A DNA stretch of 64,000 nt from Mycobacteroides salmoniphilum (GCF_004924335.1 NZ_CP024633.1:1054001-1118000); one strand, 5' to 3'. Positions 45,963-56,541 are shown, counted from the first letter of the stretch. Numbers and translations are program-made. Notes: a model not told the origin generated them from the sequence alone.

Positions 45963-46829
45963 GTGCTATCCAAGCGTGATGTCTTTCGGTGGACGATGGT
46001 CGCGGCCGCTGTGGGAAGTTTGATCGCGGCCGCGATCGTCGTCACCGACAAGCAACGCGCCCTGGACGAGCCGGTGGACTGTCAACGTGAGAAGTGCGTG
46101 GCGCTGACGTTCGATGACGGGCCGAGCCCGTTCACCGAGCGGCTGTTGGAAATCCTGCGAGCCAATGGCGCGCACTCGACCTTCTTCGAAATCGGCAACA
46201 AGGTCCAGCGTGATCCGGCGGGCGCCAAGCGGGTCGTGGACGCCGGGATGGAGCTGGGAAGCCATACCTGGGAACACCCCAACATGACGACGATCCCGCC
46301 GGAGGCAATCGCGGGCCAGCTGAGTAAGGCCAGCGACGCCATCGAAGCCGCCACGGGCCAGCGCCCCAAGCTGTTCCGCACCGCGGGTGGCCTGATCAAC
46401 GATCAGGTGCTGGCCGAAGCCAAGAAGCAGGGCCTGGCCGATATCAACTGGGATGTCATCCCGTTCGACTGGGCCAACGACGCGAACACCGATGCCAGCC
46501 GGGCCATCCTGATGTCACAGATCAAGCCGGGATCCGTGGTGCTTTTCCACGACACCTATTCGAGCACAGTGGATCTAGTCGAGCAGTTCCTCCCGGTGCT
46601 TCGGGCCAACGGTTACCACGCGGTGACCGTCACGACGTTGCTTGGTCCGCGTGAGCCCGGCAGCAGTTATGGAAGCCGGGATAACGGTCCGCCTGTGAAC
46701 CTCCTGAAAGACATTCCGGCGTCGGAGATTCCGCCGCTGCCGAACACTCCGTCGCCGCTGCCCGCGACCAATATCCCCATTACCGACCTGCCCAATCAGG
46801 GTGCGGGTGGGCCGGCCGTCGGGCAATAG
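45963..46829 (+). CDS. Polysaccharide deacetylase, NodB domain (Rv1096-like)
   Basis: The 288-residue protein has an N-terminal membrane anchor at about 10-27 and a NodB domain: catalytic/metal Asp51-Asp52 in T-F-D-D-G-P, metal His101 and His105 in S-H-T-W-E-H-P, R-T-A-G-G and a C-terminal V-L-F-H-D-T. About 45 proline-rich residues follow. The Rv1096 protein deacetylates peptidoglycan N-acetyl sugars. The GTG start at 45963 is preceded by weak signals only; a longer frame upstream lies within phoH2. Confidence 0.9.
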   Translation: MLSKRDVFRWTMVAAAVGSLIAAAIVVTDKQRALDEPVDCQREKCVALTFDDGPSPFTERLLEILRANGAHSTFFEIGNKVQRDPAGAKRVVDAGMELGSHTWEHPNMTTIPPEAIAGQLSKASDAIEAATGQRPKLFRTAGGLINDQVLAEAKKQGLADINWDVIPFDWANDANTDASRAILMSQIKPGSVVLFHDTYSSTVDLVEQFLPVLRANGYHAVTVTTLLGPREPGSSYGSRDNGPPVNLLKDIPASEIPPLPNTPSPLPATNIPITDLPNQGAGGPAVGQ

Positions 46830-46831
46830 GG

Positions 46832-49189
46832 GTGCGTCTCGTCGCTTTGGCGTTGATCACGGCACTACTTGTCGGACCCGCCAGCGTCGTGCTTCCCGCC
46901 CCGCAGCGCTATTCGGCGACGATCAGCCGAGACGAACGTGGTGTCCCGCATATCAGCGCCGATGATTGGGGCTCACTGGGTTACGGCACCGGGTACGCGT
47001 TCGGTGAGGATCGTGCCTGCACCCTGATCGATCAGATTGTGAAGGTGCGCGGTGAGCGCAGCAAGTGGCTCGGGCCGGGCCCCAACAATCGGAACGTCGA
47101 TATGGACTTCGGTTACCGGCACCTGAAACTGTGGGAGAACGCGCCCAAACGCTGGGCCGACCAGCCGGTCAGAGTGCGCGAATTGGTCGACGGATACGTC
47201 GCAGGGTTCAACGAGTCGTTGTCGGTCAACGGTGTGAACGGCGGCTGGTGCGATGGAGCCGGCTGGGTGGGGCCGATCACCGCGCAGGACCTGTACGCGC
47301 ATTTCTCCGATGTCGTGATGACGGTGTCCAGCATCTCCATGATCACCGAAATCGGCAGGGCACAACCACCTTCAGGTGCATCGGCACCTCGACCGGGTGC
47401 CTTGCCCGCGCCGCCGCGGATGGGTAGTAACGGGTGGGCCCTGGGTTCGGAACGCTCCAGCACCGGCGGTGGCCTGCTGTTGGCCAACCCGCACTATCCG
47501 TGGACGGGCGAGAACCGTCTCTGGGAGGCGCACCAGAGCATTCCCGGACAGCTCAACGTCTACGGTGTCGGATTGTCCGGAATGCCTTTGGTGCAACTCG
47601 GATTCACCGATGCGGTGGCCTGGACGGCCACTGTCGCAGCCGGACGCCGCTTCGCGCTGTATCGCTACGACCTGGATCCCTCAGACCCCACCGCGTATTA
47701 CGTCGACGGCCGGCGTCAGGTGATGACGCCCGACCCCATCACCATCGACGTGGCCGGTGAACATGGCATCTCGCCGATGAGCCGCACCCTGTACTCCACC
47801 AACCACGGGCCGGTGGCCGATGTGGATACCGTGGGCTGGACACCGGTGCAGGCCATCGCGATGGCCGATGCCAACGCCGACACCAACACCACGCTGTCGC
47901 AATACCTGGGCATGGCGACCGCGGGTTCCATGGATGAGTTCCAGGATGTGTTCCGGACCAATCGCGGTGTGCCATGGATGAATACCGTCTCGACGAGTGC
48001 TGACGGACGTGCCTGGATCGTCGATTCCTCCGCGACCCCCAACCTGTCCAGGGAGGCCCTTGCCGCGTGGGCGATCGACCGCGAAAAGCCGGGGTTGATC
48101 AGGGACGCGTACCGCTCCGCGGGCATGGTGGTGCTCAATGGATCCCGGTCGCTCTTCGACTGGACCGACGATGAGAATGCCGCCGCACCCGGGCTCATCG
48201 GATACGACCACATGCCGCAGCTGGAACGGCGCGACTACGTCTTCAACGCCAATGACAGCATGTGGCTTGCGCACCCGGATCAGCTGCTCACCGGATATCA
48301 GCCGCAGCAGGGCGGTGAGGGGTGGATTTTGTCACCCCGGACCAAGACCAACGCGCGACTACTTGCCGAGAACCGGGGCAAGTGGACCACTGACGACGTC
48401 AGTGCCGCGCTGTTCGCCGACCATGCGATCCTTGCCGATCAGCTGCGCATACCGCTGGTGCGGGCGTGCATGGCGACCAAGGTCGTCGATGGCGTCGACC
48501 TGGGGCCCGCCTGTTCCGCGCTGGCGGGCTGGGATGGCAGGTTCACCAAGACCGCGCGCGGCGCCGTCGTGTTCCGAGAATGGCTCTCCCGATTCACTCC
48601 GGGGGAGCGCAAGGACCGGGGCAGGCTGTTCGCGGACGGATTCGACCCGGCCAAGCCCGTTGATTCGCCCTCGGTTCCGGCGGCCGATGTCAAGCCCTGG
48701 CTCACGGAACTGGCTGCCGCCGTGCGCCTTCTGCAGCGTGCCGGTGTTCCGGTCGACGCCCCCTTGGGTGATGTGCAACGCGAAGTGCACACCGGCCGTC
48801 TGTTGCCGATAGGTGGCGGAACGGATATCGAGGGTGCCGCCAATATCGTGGATTGCTGTTCCTGGGGTACCAGCTCCGAGCCGCAACCCAACCCCGGGGA
48901 GCGCCTGGAACCGGGTACCGAGCTGCGCGCCATCCCGGGTGCCGCGGGGGTGCTCAACGGATACCCGGTTCAAGAGGGGGACAGCTTCATCATGGCGCTG
49001 CAATACGGTCCCGATGGCCCGGATGCGAAAGGTGTTCTGGTTTATGGAAACCCGGACGACTCGAAGAATCCTGCGTACTACGCGGGGGCACAGGCGTTCA
49101 GCGCCGAGCAGCTGCGCCCGTTGGCCTTCGATGCCCACGACGTCGCCAAGACCGCCGTTTCCACGGTGACCATATCGCGGCCGCGTTAA
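46832..49189 (+). CDS. Secreted penicillin acylase family (Ntn-hydrolase) protein
   Basis: The 785-residue precursor has a signal peptide (about 1-22, ending before A-P-Q-R-Y), an alpha subunit and the autoprocessing nucleophile Ser at about 199 in M-G-S-N-G-W-A, which would become the N-terminus of the beta chain. An N-terminal R-D-x-x-G-V-P-H-I and G-Y-G-T-G-Y-A-F-G-E-D segments resemble PvdQ/QuiP-type acyl-homoserine-lactone acylases. The substrate could be an N-acyl lipid or lactone, not necessarily a penicillin. It starts 2 bases after the deacetylase stop, so the two are likely coupled. Confidence 0.88.
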   Translation: MRLVALALITALLVGPASVVLPAPQRYSATISRDERGVPHISADDWGSLGYGTGYAFGEDRACTLIDQIVKVRGERSKWLGPGPNNRNVDMDFGYRHLKLWENAPKRWADQPVRVRELVDGYVAGFNESLSVNGVNGGWCDGAGWVGPITAQDLYAHFSDVVMTVSSISMITEIGRAQPPSGASAPRPGALPAPPRMGSNGWALGSERSSTGGGLLLANPHYPWTGENRLWEAHQSIPGQLNVYGVGLSGMPLVQLGFTDAVAWTATVAAGRRFALYRYDLDPSDPTAYYVDGRRQVMTPDPITIDVAGEHGISPMSRTLYSTNHGPVADVDTVGWTPVQAIAMADANADTNTTLSQYLGMATAGSMDEFQDVFRTNRGVPWMNTVSTSADGRAWIVDSSATPNLSREALAAWAIDREKPGLIRDAYRSAGMVVLNGSRSLFDWTDDENAAAPGLIGYDHMPQLERRDYVFNANDSMWLAHPDQLLTGYQPQQGGEGWILSPRTKTNARLLAENRGKWTTDDVSAALFADHAILADQLRIPLVRACMATKVVDGVDLGPACSALAGWDGRFTKTARGAVVFREWLSRFTPGERKDRGRLFADGFDPAKPVDSPSVPAADVKPWLTELAAAVRLLQRAGVPVDAPLGDVQREVHTGRLLPIGGGTDIEGAANIVDCCSWGTSSEPQPNPGERLEPGTELRAIPGAAGVLNGYPVQEGDSFIMALQYGPDGPDAKGVLVYGNPDDSKNPAYYAGAQAFSAEQLRPLAFDAHDVAKTAVSTVTISRPR

Positions 49190-49201
49190 TGGGAGCCAAG
49201 A

Positions 49202-49230
49202 CCGGCGTGGGCGTGTGCTCACCACGCCGG
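49202..49230. terminator. 9-bp perfect hairpin between convergent genes
   Basis: CCGGCGTGG at 49202-49210 and CCACGCCGG at 49222-49230 pair around an 11-base loop between the acylase and csbD stops. Confidence 0.55.
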
Positions 49231-49250
49231 CCCTGACACCAGGGCGTGAA

Positions 49251-49460
49251 TTACTTGCCGGTCAACTTGTCTTTGACCGCCTCGATGCCTTCCTTCACTT
49301 TGTCTGCTGCATCAGAGATCGCCTGCTTCGCGGAGGCAATTCCCTGGTCCGCCTGACCCTCGGCCTTGAGGTCATCGTTGTCGGTGGCCGCTCCAAAGGC
49401 CTCCTTCGCGCGACCTTTCAAGTCTTCAGCCGTGTTCTTTGCGTCGTCGGTTATTCCCAT
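49251..49460 (-). CDS. CsbD family stress protein
   Basis: The 69-residue protein starts M-G-I-T-D-D-A-K-N and is a helical, charged CsbD-type protein rich in Lys, Asp and Ala. CsbD is a general-stress protein of unknown activity. It lies downstream of the Asp23 cluster on the same strand and is preceded by AAAGGA. Confidence 0.88.
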   Translation of the reverse strand: MGITDDAKNTAEDLKGRAKEAFGAATDNDDLKAEGQADQGIASAKQAISDAADKVKEGIEAVKDKLTGK

Positions 49461-49558
49461 GTCGTGGAATCCTTTCCGTTGGGCGGTGCTCGATCGTTAC
49501 CTACTCCCGGGGGCAGCCGATCGATTCACGGTTGCACCCAAGCTTTTTCGTCCTGTGC

Positions 49559-50122
49559 TCAGACGACCTGCGGGCGGACCTTGTCCTCGGATACTTCCTT
49601 GACCAGGAGCTGGACGTCCAGGTCGTTGTTGGCCGCACGCCGAATATCGGCGCCGCATTGTCGGGCGAGGTGTCGGATTTCAGTGGTTGAGGTATGGGGC
49701 GAGACGCCCATGGTGACTCGGACCACCGGTCGGCCCTTCTCGCGGAGTGTCACTGCGCGGGCACTCTGCACGGAGGGGTGACGTGCCAGGTCATCCGCGG
49801 CCGCGTCGGCCAATCGGGACAGATCGACTTGCCCGTCGGTGTCGCCGAGACTGCGGACCGATGTGGGGCGCAGATGGACGAGCAATAACCAGAGCCCGAC
49901 GAGGAAGGCAGCGACTCCGGCTCCCGCAAGAACGCCTGATAGCCACGGCCATTCGAGTGCGCGGGCCGGGGCCTGTGAGTCGACTGCTGCCGCCGCCTGG
50001 CGCGCCTGGCGCGCCAGGCGGGTGTCGGTGCGGTAGCCAATCAGCCAGACCGCGCTGGTCAACAACACGATGGCCAATAGAGCCGTGAGTAACCTATCGA
50101 TGAATTGCGTGGTGCGCGTCAC
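49559..50122 (-). CDS. AmaP-like alkaline shock response membrane anchor
   Basis: The 187-residue protein has two transmembrane helices at about 10-28 and 58-80 with a short polar loop between, and a C-terminal cytoplasmic domain with Asp23-like strands. This is the arrangement of AmaP, the anchor of Asp23. The GTG start at 50122 overlaps the upstream stop (GTGA). A longer frame to 50374 lies within the upstream gene. Confidence 0.8.
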   Translation of the reverse strand: MTRTTQFIDRLLTALLAIVLLTSAVWLIGYRTDTRLARQARQAAAAVDSQAPARALEWPWLSGVLAGAGVAAFLVGLWLLLVHLRPTSVRSLGDTDGQVDLSRLADAAADDLARHPSVQSARAVTLREKGRPVVRVTMGVSPHTSTTEIRHLARQCGADIRRAANNDLDVQLLVKEVSEDKVRPQVV

Positions 50123-50895
50123 TGATTGGTTCCGCCCTTCTTCTCGCGAAGTGAGCCGCGATGTCCGTCGCGCCATCGGTGAACTGATGCATGAGGCACC
50201 AAGATTCCATCGCCTACCGCGATATGGGTGCGGCGTCGCGGCTTCACCGCGAGGACGAGCAGGATCAATCCCGCGATCCCCGCCACCACGGCTGCTGGCC
50301 AGGTCCACCACATCCAGTGCGCGTGCTGTACCCACCCGGCCACTGTGGCGGTCCACATCGAACCGCCTACCCATCCCACACCGATCGCTGCGTCGCGCAG
50401 CGCGATCACGCCCGCGGCAACCAGCCCCATGGCGATGAGGGTGCTGGTGATGGTTGATCCGGCGACACGGTGCGGTCCTCGGTATCTACTGCTTACCTCT
50501 ATCGCGGTGTCGCTCTCCTCCGGGTCACCGGCATCTGCGGCGTAGGCGTCGGCCACTTCGGCCGGCGTGCGATTGCTTTCGATCCGCGCGATACGCACGT
50601 TGACGCCGGCCGGGTCCTCGCCGAGCGATTCGTGCAGTTCTTGGGCCACCGCTGCCCGGACCGCGTCGACAACGCGCGCACCGTCAGTGGGCCAGGTGGC
50701 CGCGATCTTGACGTTCACCGTGGGGCGTATGTCGTCGGCGATGGCGATCGATGGCAATGCCCGGCCGGGAGCCATGCTCCCGTGGCGAACCACCCCGGGT
50801 ACCGAAAGCACGGCATGCTCAATCAAACGATGGCGCACCCGCTCGTGAACGCGGGTAGTACCGCGCACCGGTACCACCCCAGTAGTGGTCACCAT
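50119..50895 (-). CDS. Asp23/DUF6286-type envelope stress protein with two membrane helices
   Basis: The 258-residue protein begins with an Asp23-like segment (about 10-115), containing V-P-G-V-V and V-N-V-K-I-A strands, followed by two transmembrane helices at about 145-165 and 195-215 and a short basic C-terminal domain (DUF6286-like). It starts 3 bases after the small membrane protein gene. Function unknown; cell-envelope stress by family and context. Confidence 0.78.
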   Translation of the reverse strand: MVTTTGVVPVRGTTRVHERVRHRLIEHAVLSVPGVVRHGSMAPGRALPSIAIADDIRPTVNVKIAATWPTDGARVVDAVRAAVAQELHESLGEDPAGVNVRIARIESNRTPAEVADAYAADAGDPEESDTAIEVSSRYRGPHRVAGSTITSTLIAMGLVAAGVIALRDAAIGVGWVGGSMWTATVAGWVQHAHWMWWTWPAAVVAGIAGLILLVLAVKPRRRTHIAVGDGILVPHASVHRWRDGHRGSLREKKGGTNQ

Positions 50896-50897
50896 CG

Positions 50898-51080
50898 TCA
50901 GCTCCGGTCGCGGCGACCGAGCGCGGTGAGATCGATGGTGCCGTCGAGATGCGCACCGAGGGCGCCTCCGGCTCCGGCCAATACCACCGCAAGGAGGAAT
51001 CCGATCAGGCCACCAGTGACGACTGCTATCGCCAGCAGCAGGCCCGCGAACAGGCCGATCACTGTGTAATTTCCATTCAT
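50898..51080 (-). CDS. Small DUF2273-like membrane protein
   Basis: The 60-residue protein has two hydrophobic helices joined by a glycine-rich turn and a short charged C-terminus. Small DUF2273 proteins are usual members of Asp23 clusters. The ATG at 51080 is correctly placed after AGGAG; an ATG at 51089 is directly adjacent to the ribosome site and so less likely. Confidence 0.75.
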   Translation of the reverse strand: MNGNYTVIGLFAGLLLAIAVVTGGLIGFLLAVVLAGAGGALGAHLDGTIDLTALGRRDRS

Positions 51081-51085
51081 TCTCG

Positions 51086-51322
51086 TCATCTCCTATCGAG
51101 ATATTTGATGCGTTGTCGCTGGATGCGCCGCCGGCGAGCTGCGCTCGCAAGGGTCGTAAACCGGCCGCGCCAGGTCCGCTGTACTCGAACCGTGGCGCGC
51201 CGCGGGGCTCGATCGTCGGCCAGAGTCTGCAGCGCTGCCATGAGCGCCTCTCCCGATCCACCCGCATCGGGGTGATGCCTTCGTACGGCCTCGCGGCGTG
51301 CCTGCCGTTCAACATCGAGCAC
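51086..51322 (-). CDS. Small basic protein with a J-domain-like HPD segment
   Basis: The 78-residue product starts with GTG 5 bases after the upstream stop. Residues 8-35 read R-R-E-A-V-R-R-H-H-P-D-A-G-G-S followed by an L-x-A-A-L-Q-T-L helix, close to the H-P-D and helix III of DnaJ J-domains, but helices I and II are missing or very short. The C-terminal half is highly basic. A longer frame to 51661 overlaps the neighbouring genes and its N-terminal part is not coding. A real gene by position and frame, though the function is inferred from motif only. Confidence 0.5.
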   Translation of the reverse strand: MLDVERQARREAVRRHHPDAGGSGEALMAALQTLADDRAPRRATVRVQRTWRGRFTTLASAARRRRIQRQRIKYLDRR

Positions 51323-51327
51323 GGCGG

Positions 51328-51621
51328 TCAGGCCTGTGCTTCGGCCACTGCCACGTCGTCGACCACGACGACAACCGGTACGCCCGCCGCCTCGCTGGCG
51401 GCCCGGCGCACCCGGGCCGCCACGTCGAGTAGACCGGTCCGGAGGTCGAGCACCACGTGAACCTCGCCGCCGTCGGCCCCCAGCCGCACACCTCGCACCG
51501 TCCGACCGGGTAGGTGTGTGGCGGGGACTCCCAGCCCTCCGGAATAGAGGCCGATGACGCCGTCGACGGCAGTCACCGCCGCGACCACACGATCGACCCG
51601 CTCGCCGGTCGCGTCCGTCAC
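51328..51621 (-). CDS. Small Asp23-cluster protein
   Basis: The 97-residue protein starts with GTG that overlaps the Asp23 stop (GTGA). It has V-D-G-V-I-G-L-Y-S-G-G-L-G and V-H-V-V-L-D-L segments that resemble a shortened Asp23-like fold. No catalytic motif is visible. Unknown function; part of the Asp23 operon. Confidence 0.65.
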   Translation of the reverse strand: MTDATGERVDRVVAAVTAVDGVIGLYSGGLGVPATHLPGRTVRGVRLGADGGEVHVVLDLRTGLLDVAARVRRAASEAAGVPVVVVVDDVAVAEAQA

Positions 51622-52085
51622 TGGACTCGTGGCTCTCCGGCGTCGGATGCGTCGTCATCACCGTCGGCGAAGTGCACGTCGTGCACGGTGACGTTGACCT
51701 CGGTGACCTCGAGCCCGGTCATGTTCTCGACGGAGGAGATGACGTTGCTGCGAATTCCCTCGGCCAGGTCATGGATGGCGATCCCGTAATCAGCGACTAT
51801 CCCGATGTCGATGGCTGCTTGACGTTCGCCAACCTCGACGCTCACGCCCTGGGTGAGGCTGGGTGAACCTGGCAGCGTCTCGCGCAACTTTCCCACGACG
51901 CGGGCAGCCTGGCCTCCCAGGTCGTAGACACCGTCGACCTCGCGCGTAGCGATACCAGCGATCTTGGAGACCACCACGTCGGCGATGGTGGTGACGCCAT
52001 GGTTGGCGACTTTCTCGACGGCATTACTGGACTTGTCTACCTGCTTCGACGAACTCACTTCATGGGTTTGGGTTGCCGTGGTCAT
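51618..52085 (-). CDS. Asp23/Gls24 family envelope stress response protein
   Basis: The 155-residue protein has the Asp23 core at about 30-135: G-V-T-T-I-A-D-V-V-V-S-K-I-A-G-I-A, G-V-Y-D-L-G, I-D-I-G-I-V-A-D-Y-G and V-N-V-T-V-H-D-V. The acidic C-terminus is variable. It is the first gene of the leftward cluster, with a strong GAAGGAG ribosome site, and diverges from the ECF sigma factor gene. Asp23 proteins in Gram-positives respond to alkaline and cell-wall stress. Confidence 0.9.
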   Translation of the reverse strand: MTTATQTHEVSSSKQVDKSSNAVEKVANHGVTTIADVVVSKIAGIATREVDGVYDLGGQAARVVGKLRETLPGSPSLTQGVSVEVGERQAAIDIGIVADYGIAIHDLAEGIRSNVISSVENMTGLEVTEVNVTVHDVHFADGDDDASDAGEPRVQ

Positions 52086-52113
52086 CAGCTTCTCCTTCGA
52101 CTTGTCTCAGCTT

Positions 52114-52131
52114 CCGGACATTTCCGTCCGG
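52114..52131. repeat. Short inverted repeat between asp23 and the sigma factor gene
   Basis: CCGGAC, a 6-base spacer and GTCCGG lie 29-46 bases upstream of the asp23 ATG, in its likely leader or promoter. Confidence 0.3.
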
Positions 52132-52219
52132 CACAATGAGTTCGTCGGGCAACGGTTGGTATTACGCACGCCGATGAGATCTAACGCACATTTCCGCGCT
52201 CACGACGACAGGGGACACA

Positions 52220-52795
52220 GTGGTGCTGCCGCTCTTGCCGCGGGGGGAACTGCTGGCGTCACTGTCGGACGAGATGCTTGCTCGACGCGCCCAGCACGGT
52301 GATTCAGAGGCGTTCGATGTTCTGGTCGTCCGGCATGGCCCCGCGCTGCTGAGATTCGTTGCCCGCACGTATCCGGAGCGGGCGGAGTATGACGACATCG
52401 TCCAGGAGACGTTCATCGCCGCCTGGAAAGGGCTGCCGTCGTTTGCCTTTCGGTCGCAGTTCCGCACCTGGTTGTACTCACTTGCGTCCCGGAAGACCGT
52501 GGACGCAATGCGGCGGCGCCGTCGCGACGTCGATATCGACGACGTGCCCGAAGTCGCGGATATCAGTGCTGGGCCCGGTGAACGAGCCCTGGACGGCGAT
52601 TTCCTTGCCGCGTTGAGTCGTGAGTTATCGCAGCTGCCCTATTCGGCGCGGGCGACCTGGTGGCTTCGTGAGGTCTACGACCTACCGCTGGCGGAGATAG
52701 CGACGGTTCTTCGGACCACTGAGGGATCGGTCCGCGGCAACTTGCAGCGCACCCGCAAGCGGCTGGCGGAAGCGCTGAAGGATTTCCGCCCATGA
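52220..52795 (+). CDS. ECF-type RNA polymerase sigma factor
   Basis: The 191-residue protein has sigma region 2 (about 35-100, D-D-I-V-Q-E-T-F-I-A-A-W and R-x-W-L-Y) and region 4 (about 130-185, L-P-x-S-A-R-A and L-A-E-I-A-T-V-L-R-T-T-E-G-S-V-R). No region 3 is present, so it is an ECF sigma. It is divergent from the Asp23 cluster, which it may control. Two GTG codons (52220 and 52223) are possible starts. The next gene overlaps by ATGA. Confidence 0.9.
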   Translation: MVLPLLPRGELLASLSDEMLARRAQHGDSEAFDVLVVRHGPALLRFVARTYPERAEYDDIVQETFIAAWKGLPSFAFRSQFRTWLYSLASRKTVDAMRRRRRDVDIDDVPEVADISAGPGERALDGDFLAALSRELSQLPYSARATWWLREVYDLPLAEIATVLRTTEGSVRGNLQRTRKRLAEALKDFRP

Positions 52796-53385
52796 ACGAA
52801 CGCGGAGACCACATTGAGTCCGCCAGCTGTACAGCTCCCGGCATATGGCGTAACACTGGAGAACTGATGGATGCGAGAACCGGGGACCACCATGATGCCG
52901 TCGCTGACGCCACGGCATGGATCGCCGATGCCACCCGCCGATTGGCCGAGCTCGACGGCGGACCAGATGACTATGTACCGGGAGCATCCTGGAGTGAGGG
53001 TGGATCGGCTCTTGAGCAGCTGCGCGCCGCCGTCGCGCACCGGATCGCCGCACTTCCACGCAGGGGCAAGCCGATCAGCACGGCAATCCCGGGGATCACT
53101 GTCAGTCATCTTGCGTTGGCAAAAGCACTGGCATCAGGCCTGGCCGAGCTCGCCGCTGAGGCGTCAGCGGCGATCGCTGCCGTAGACGTGGAGGTGGACG
53201 CGCAGGCAGTGACAGCGCTCCGTATCAACCTGGTGGCCATCGGTGCCGGCGATCGTGACCACACCTACCTCGATGACGGTGACGCACTGCGGAAGCGAGC
53301 TGCCGCAGTGGTCAACGACATCATCGGTATCGAGCCACCGACCATAACCGTCACCTGGGAGGACATCGTCCTGCCGTCGTACTAG
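52792..53385 (+). CDS. Uncharacterised protein coupled to the ECF sigma factor
   Basis: The 197-residue protein overlaps the sigma factor stop by ATGA, as anti-sigma factors often do, but it lacks a transmembrane helix and a zinc motif (H-x3-C-x2-C), so it is not a typical ZAS anti-sigma. Residues 100-190, with V-D-V-E-V-D and L-R-I-N-L-V-A-I-G-A, resemble an Asp23-like beta fold. It may be a sigma regulator or an Asp23 paralogue. An ATG at 52867 would remove 25 residues. Confidence 0.6.
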   Translation: MNERGDHIESASCTAPGIWRNTGELMDARTGDHHDAVADATAWIADATRRLAELDGGPDDYVPGASWSEGGSALEQLRAAVAHRIAALPRRGKPISTAIPGITVSHLALAKALASGLAELAAEASAAIAAVDVEVDAQAVTALRINLVAIGAGDRDHTYLDDGDALRKRAAAVVNDIIGIEPPTITVTWEDIVLPSY

Positions 53386-53409
53386 GTACCCACGGTCACG
53401 GGGTCTTAA

Positions 53410-54813
<1,404 letters not shown>

Positions 54814-54845
54814 GTGATTCCTTCTCGTCGTCGATGAGGGAGTGA

Positions 54846-55874
54846 TCAGGGGAGGGGATGGGTGGCGTCGTCGTCGCCGGTGAAGTCGACCGCGGAGTAT
54901 TCGCGGAGCTTGGTAAGGCGGTGGTATGCCTCGATCATCCGGACGGTGCCGGACTTGGAGCGCATCACGATGGACTGTGTGGTGCAGCCGCCGCCGAAGT
55001 ATCGGACGCCCTGCAGCAGGTCGCCGTCGGTGACACCGGTCGCGCAGAAGAAGACGTTTTCGCCGGATACCAGGTCTTCGGTGGTGAGGATCTGGTCCAG
55101 GTCGTAGCCGGCGTCGATGGCCTTCTGGCGTTCCTCGTCATCGCGCGGAGCGAGCTTGCCGTGGATGGCGCCGCCCATGCAGCGCATGGCGGCAGCGGCG
55201 ATGATGCCCTCGGGGGTGCCGCCGATGCCGAGCAGCATGTCGGTGCCTGAGTTCGGACGGGCCGTCGAGATCGCACCCGCCACGTCACCATCGGAAATCA
55301 GGCGAATGCGGGCGCCGGTCTCGCGGACGTTCTGGATGAGCTCGCCATGGCGGGGCCGGTCCAGGATGCACACGGTGATGTCGGAGACCGAACAGTTGCG
55401 CACCTTGGCGACGCGCTTGATGTTTTCCGAGACGGGTGCAGTGATGTCGATGACATCGGCGGCGTCGGGGCCGACGGCGATCTTCTCCATGTAGAAGACG
55501 GCCGACGGATCGAACATGGTGCCACGCTCGGAGACCGCGAGCACGGAGATCGCGTTCGGCATGCCCTTGCTCATCAGGGTGGTGCCGTCCACCGGATCCA
55601 CGGCGAAATCGCAGTCCGGTCCGTCGCCGTTGCCGACATCCTCGCCGTTGTAGAGCATTGGGGCGTTGTCCTTCTCGCCCTCACCGATGACGACCACACC
55701 GCGCATGGAAACGGAGTTGACCAGCTCACGCATGGCGTCGACGGCGGCGCCGTCGCCCTTTTCCTTCTCACCGCGGCCGACCCATCGACCCGCGGCCATG
55801 GCACCCGCCTCGGTGACTCTGACCAGCTCTAATGCCAGGTTGCGGTCCGGGGCTTCTCTGCGCGACGGGCTCAT
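54846..55874 (-). CDS. glpX: Class II fructose-1,6-bisphosphatase GlpX
   Basis: The 342-residue protein has E-G-E-K-D and D-P-V-D-G-T-T, the Mg-binding motifs of the GlpX family, and G-I-G-G-T-P-E-G. It hydrolyses fructose-1,6-bisphosphate in gluconeogenesis and is the main enzyme of this kind in mycobacteria. The ATG at 55874 is used; a further ATG at 55892 is possible, and the longer frame to 56099 overlaps the divergent DUF4245 gene. Matches Rv1099c. Confidence 0.95.
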   Translation of the reverse strand: MSPSRREAPDRNLALELVRVTEAGAMAAGRWVGRGEKEKGDGAAVDAMRELVNSVSMRGVVVIGEGEKDNAPMLYNGEDVGNGDGPDCDFAVDPVDGTTLMSKGMPNAISVLAVSERGTMFDPSAVFYMEKIAVGPDAADVIDITAPVSENIKRVAKVRNCSVSDITVCILDRPRHGELIQNVRETGARIRLISDGDVAGAISTARPNSGTDMLLGIGGTPEGIIAAAAMRCMGGAIHGKLAPRDDEERQKAIDAGYDLDQILTTEDLVSGENVFFCATGVTDGDLLQGVRYFGGGCTTQSIVMRSKSGTVRMIEAYHRLTKLREYSAVDFTGDDDATHPLP

Positions 55875-55914
55875 GAGTTGTGATTCTTTCATGCGCGCCT
55901 GCAAGGATGGGGGC

Positions 55915-56541
55915 GTGGGAGGTGCACCAGATCCGGACCAAGATTCCGGACCCGACGATCGCATCGCCGTGCCCGCACCCCGGCCGGCCAAGCCGCGGTT
56001 GTTCCAAGATGGCCGCGACATGTTCTGGTCGATGGCTCCGCTGGTGGTCGCGTGCATCGTGCTGGCCGGCTTGTTGGGAATGTGCTCCTTCACTCCCAAC
56101 GGCCCGACGGCCGGTGACCCGCCCTCCTATGACGCGCACGCCGCACTGCAGGGCGACGCCCGGCAGTTCTCGTTCCCGGTCCGGGAGCCGTCGCTGCCCG
56201 AGGGCTGGCGGGCGAATTCCGGGGGGCGAGACAGTGTCGAGGGAGTTCCGCTGACCAGGGTGGGATACCTGAGCCCATCGGGTGCCTACATGGCGGTGGT
56301 GCAAAGCGGCGCCCCCGAGGAGAAGCTCGTCCCGAAGCTGAACAGTGCACTCGTGCCACGCGGGCCCGAAGATGTGGACGGTGTGCGTTGGATCGCGTAC
56401 GAGGGCGGCGAAGGTACCGAGCCGCTGTGGGTGACCCGACTGGACAACACGGTGACCGTCGCCGTCACCGGTGCCGGTAACACCGAGGCCTTCCAGACCG
56501 TCGCCCGCGCGGTACAGACGGCCAAGCCGCTGCCGCGCTGA
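55915..56541 (+). CDS. DUF4245 single-pass membrane protein (Rv1100-like)
   Basis: The 208-residue protein has an N-terminal proline-rich cytoplasmic part, one transmembrane helix at about 40-62 and an extracytoplasmic domain (about 75-205) of the DUF4245 type. GTG 55915 has AAGG at proper spacing; an in-frame ATG at 55891 is an alternative. It diverges from glpX and matches Rv1100. Function unknown. Confidence 0.8.
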   Translation: MGGAPDPDQDSGPDDRIAVPAPRPAKPRLFQDGRDMFWSMAPLVVACIVLAGLLGMCSFTPNGPTAGDPPSYDAHAALQGDARQFSFPVREPSLPEGWRANSGGRDSVEGVPLTRVGYLSPSGAYMAVVQSGAPEEKLVPKLNSALVPRGPEDVDGVRWIAYEGGEGTEPLWVTRLDNTVTVAVTGAGNTEAFQTVARAVQTAKPLPR

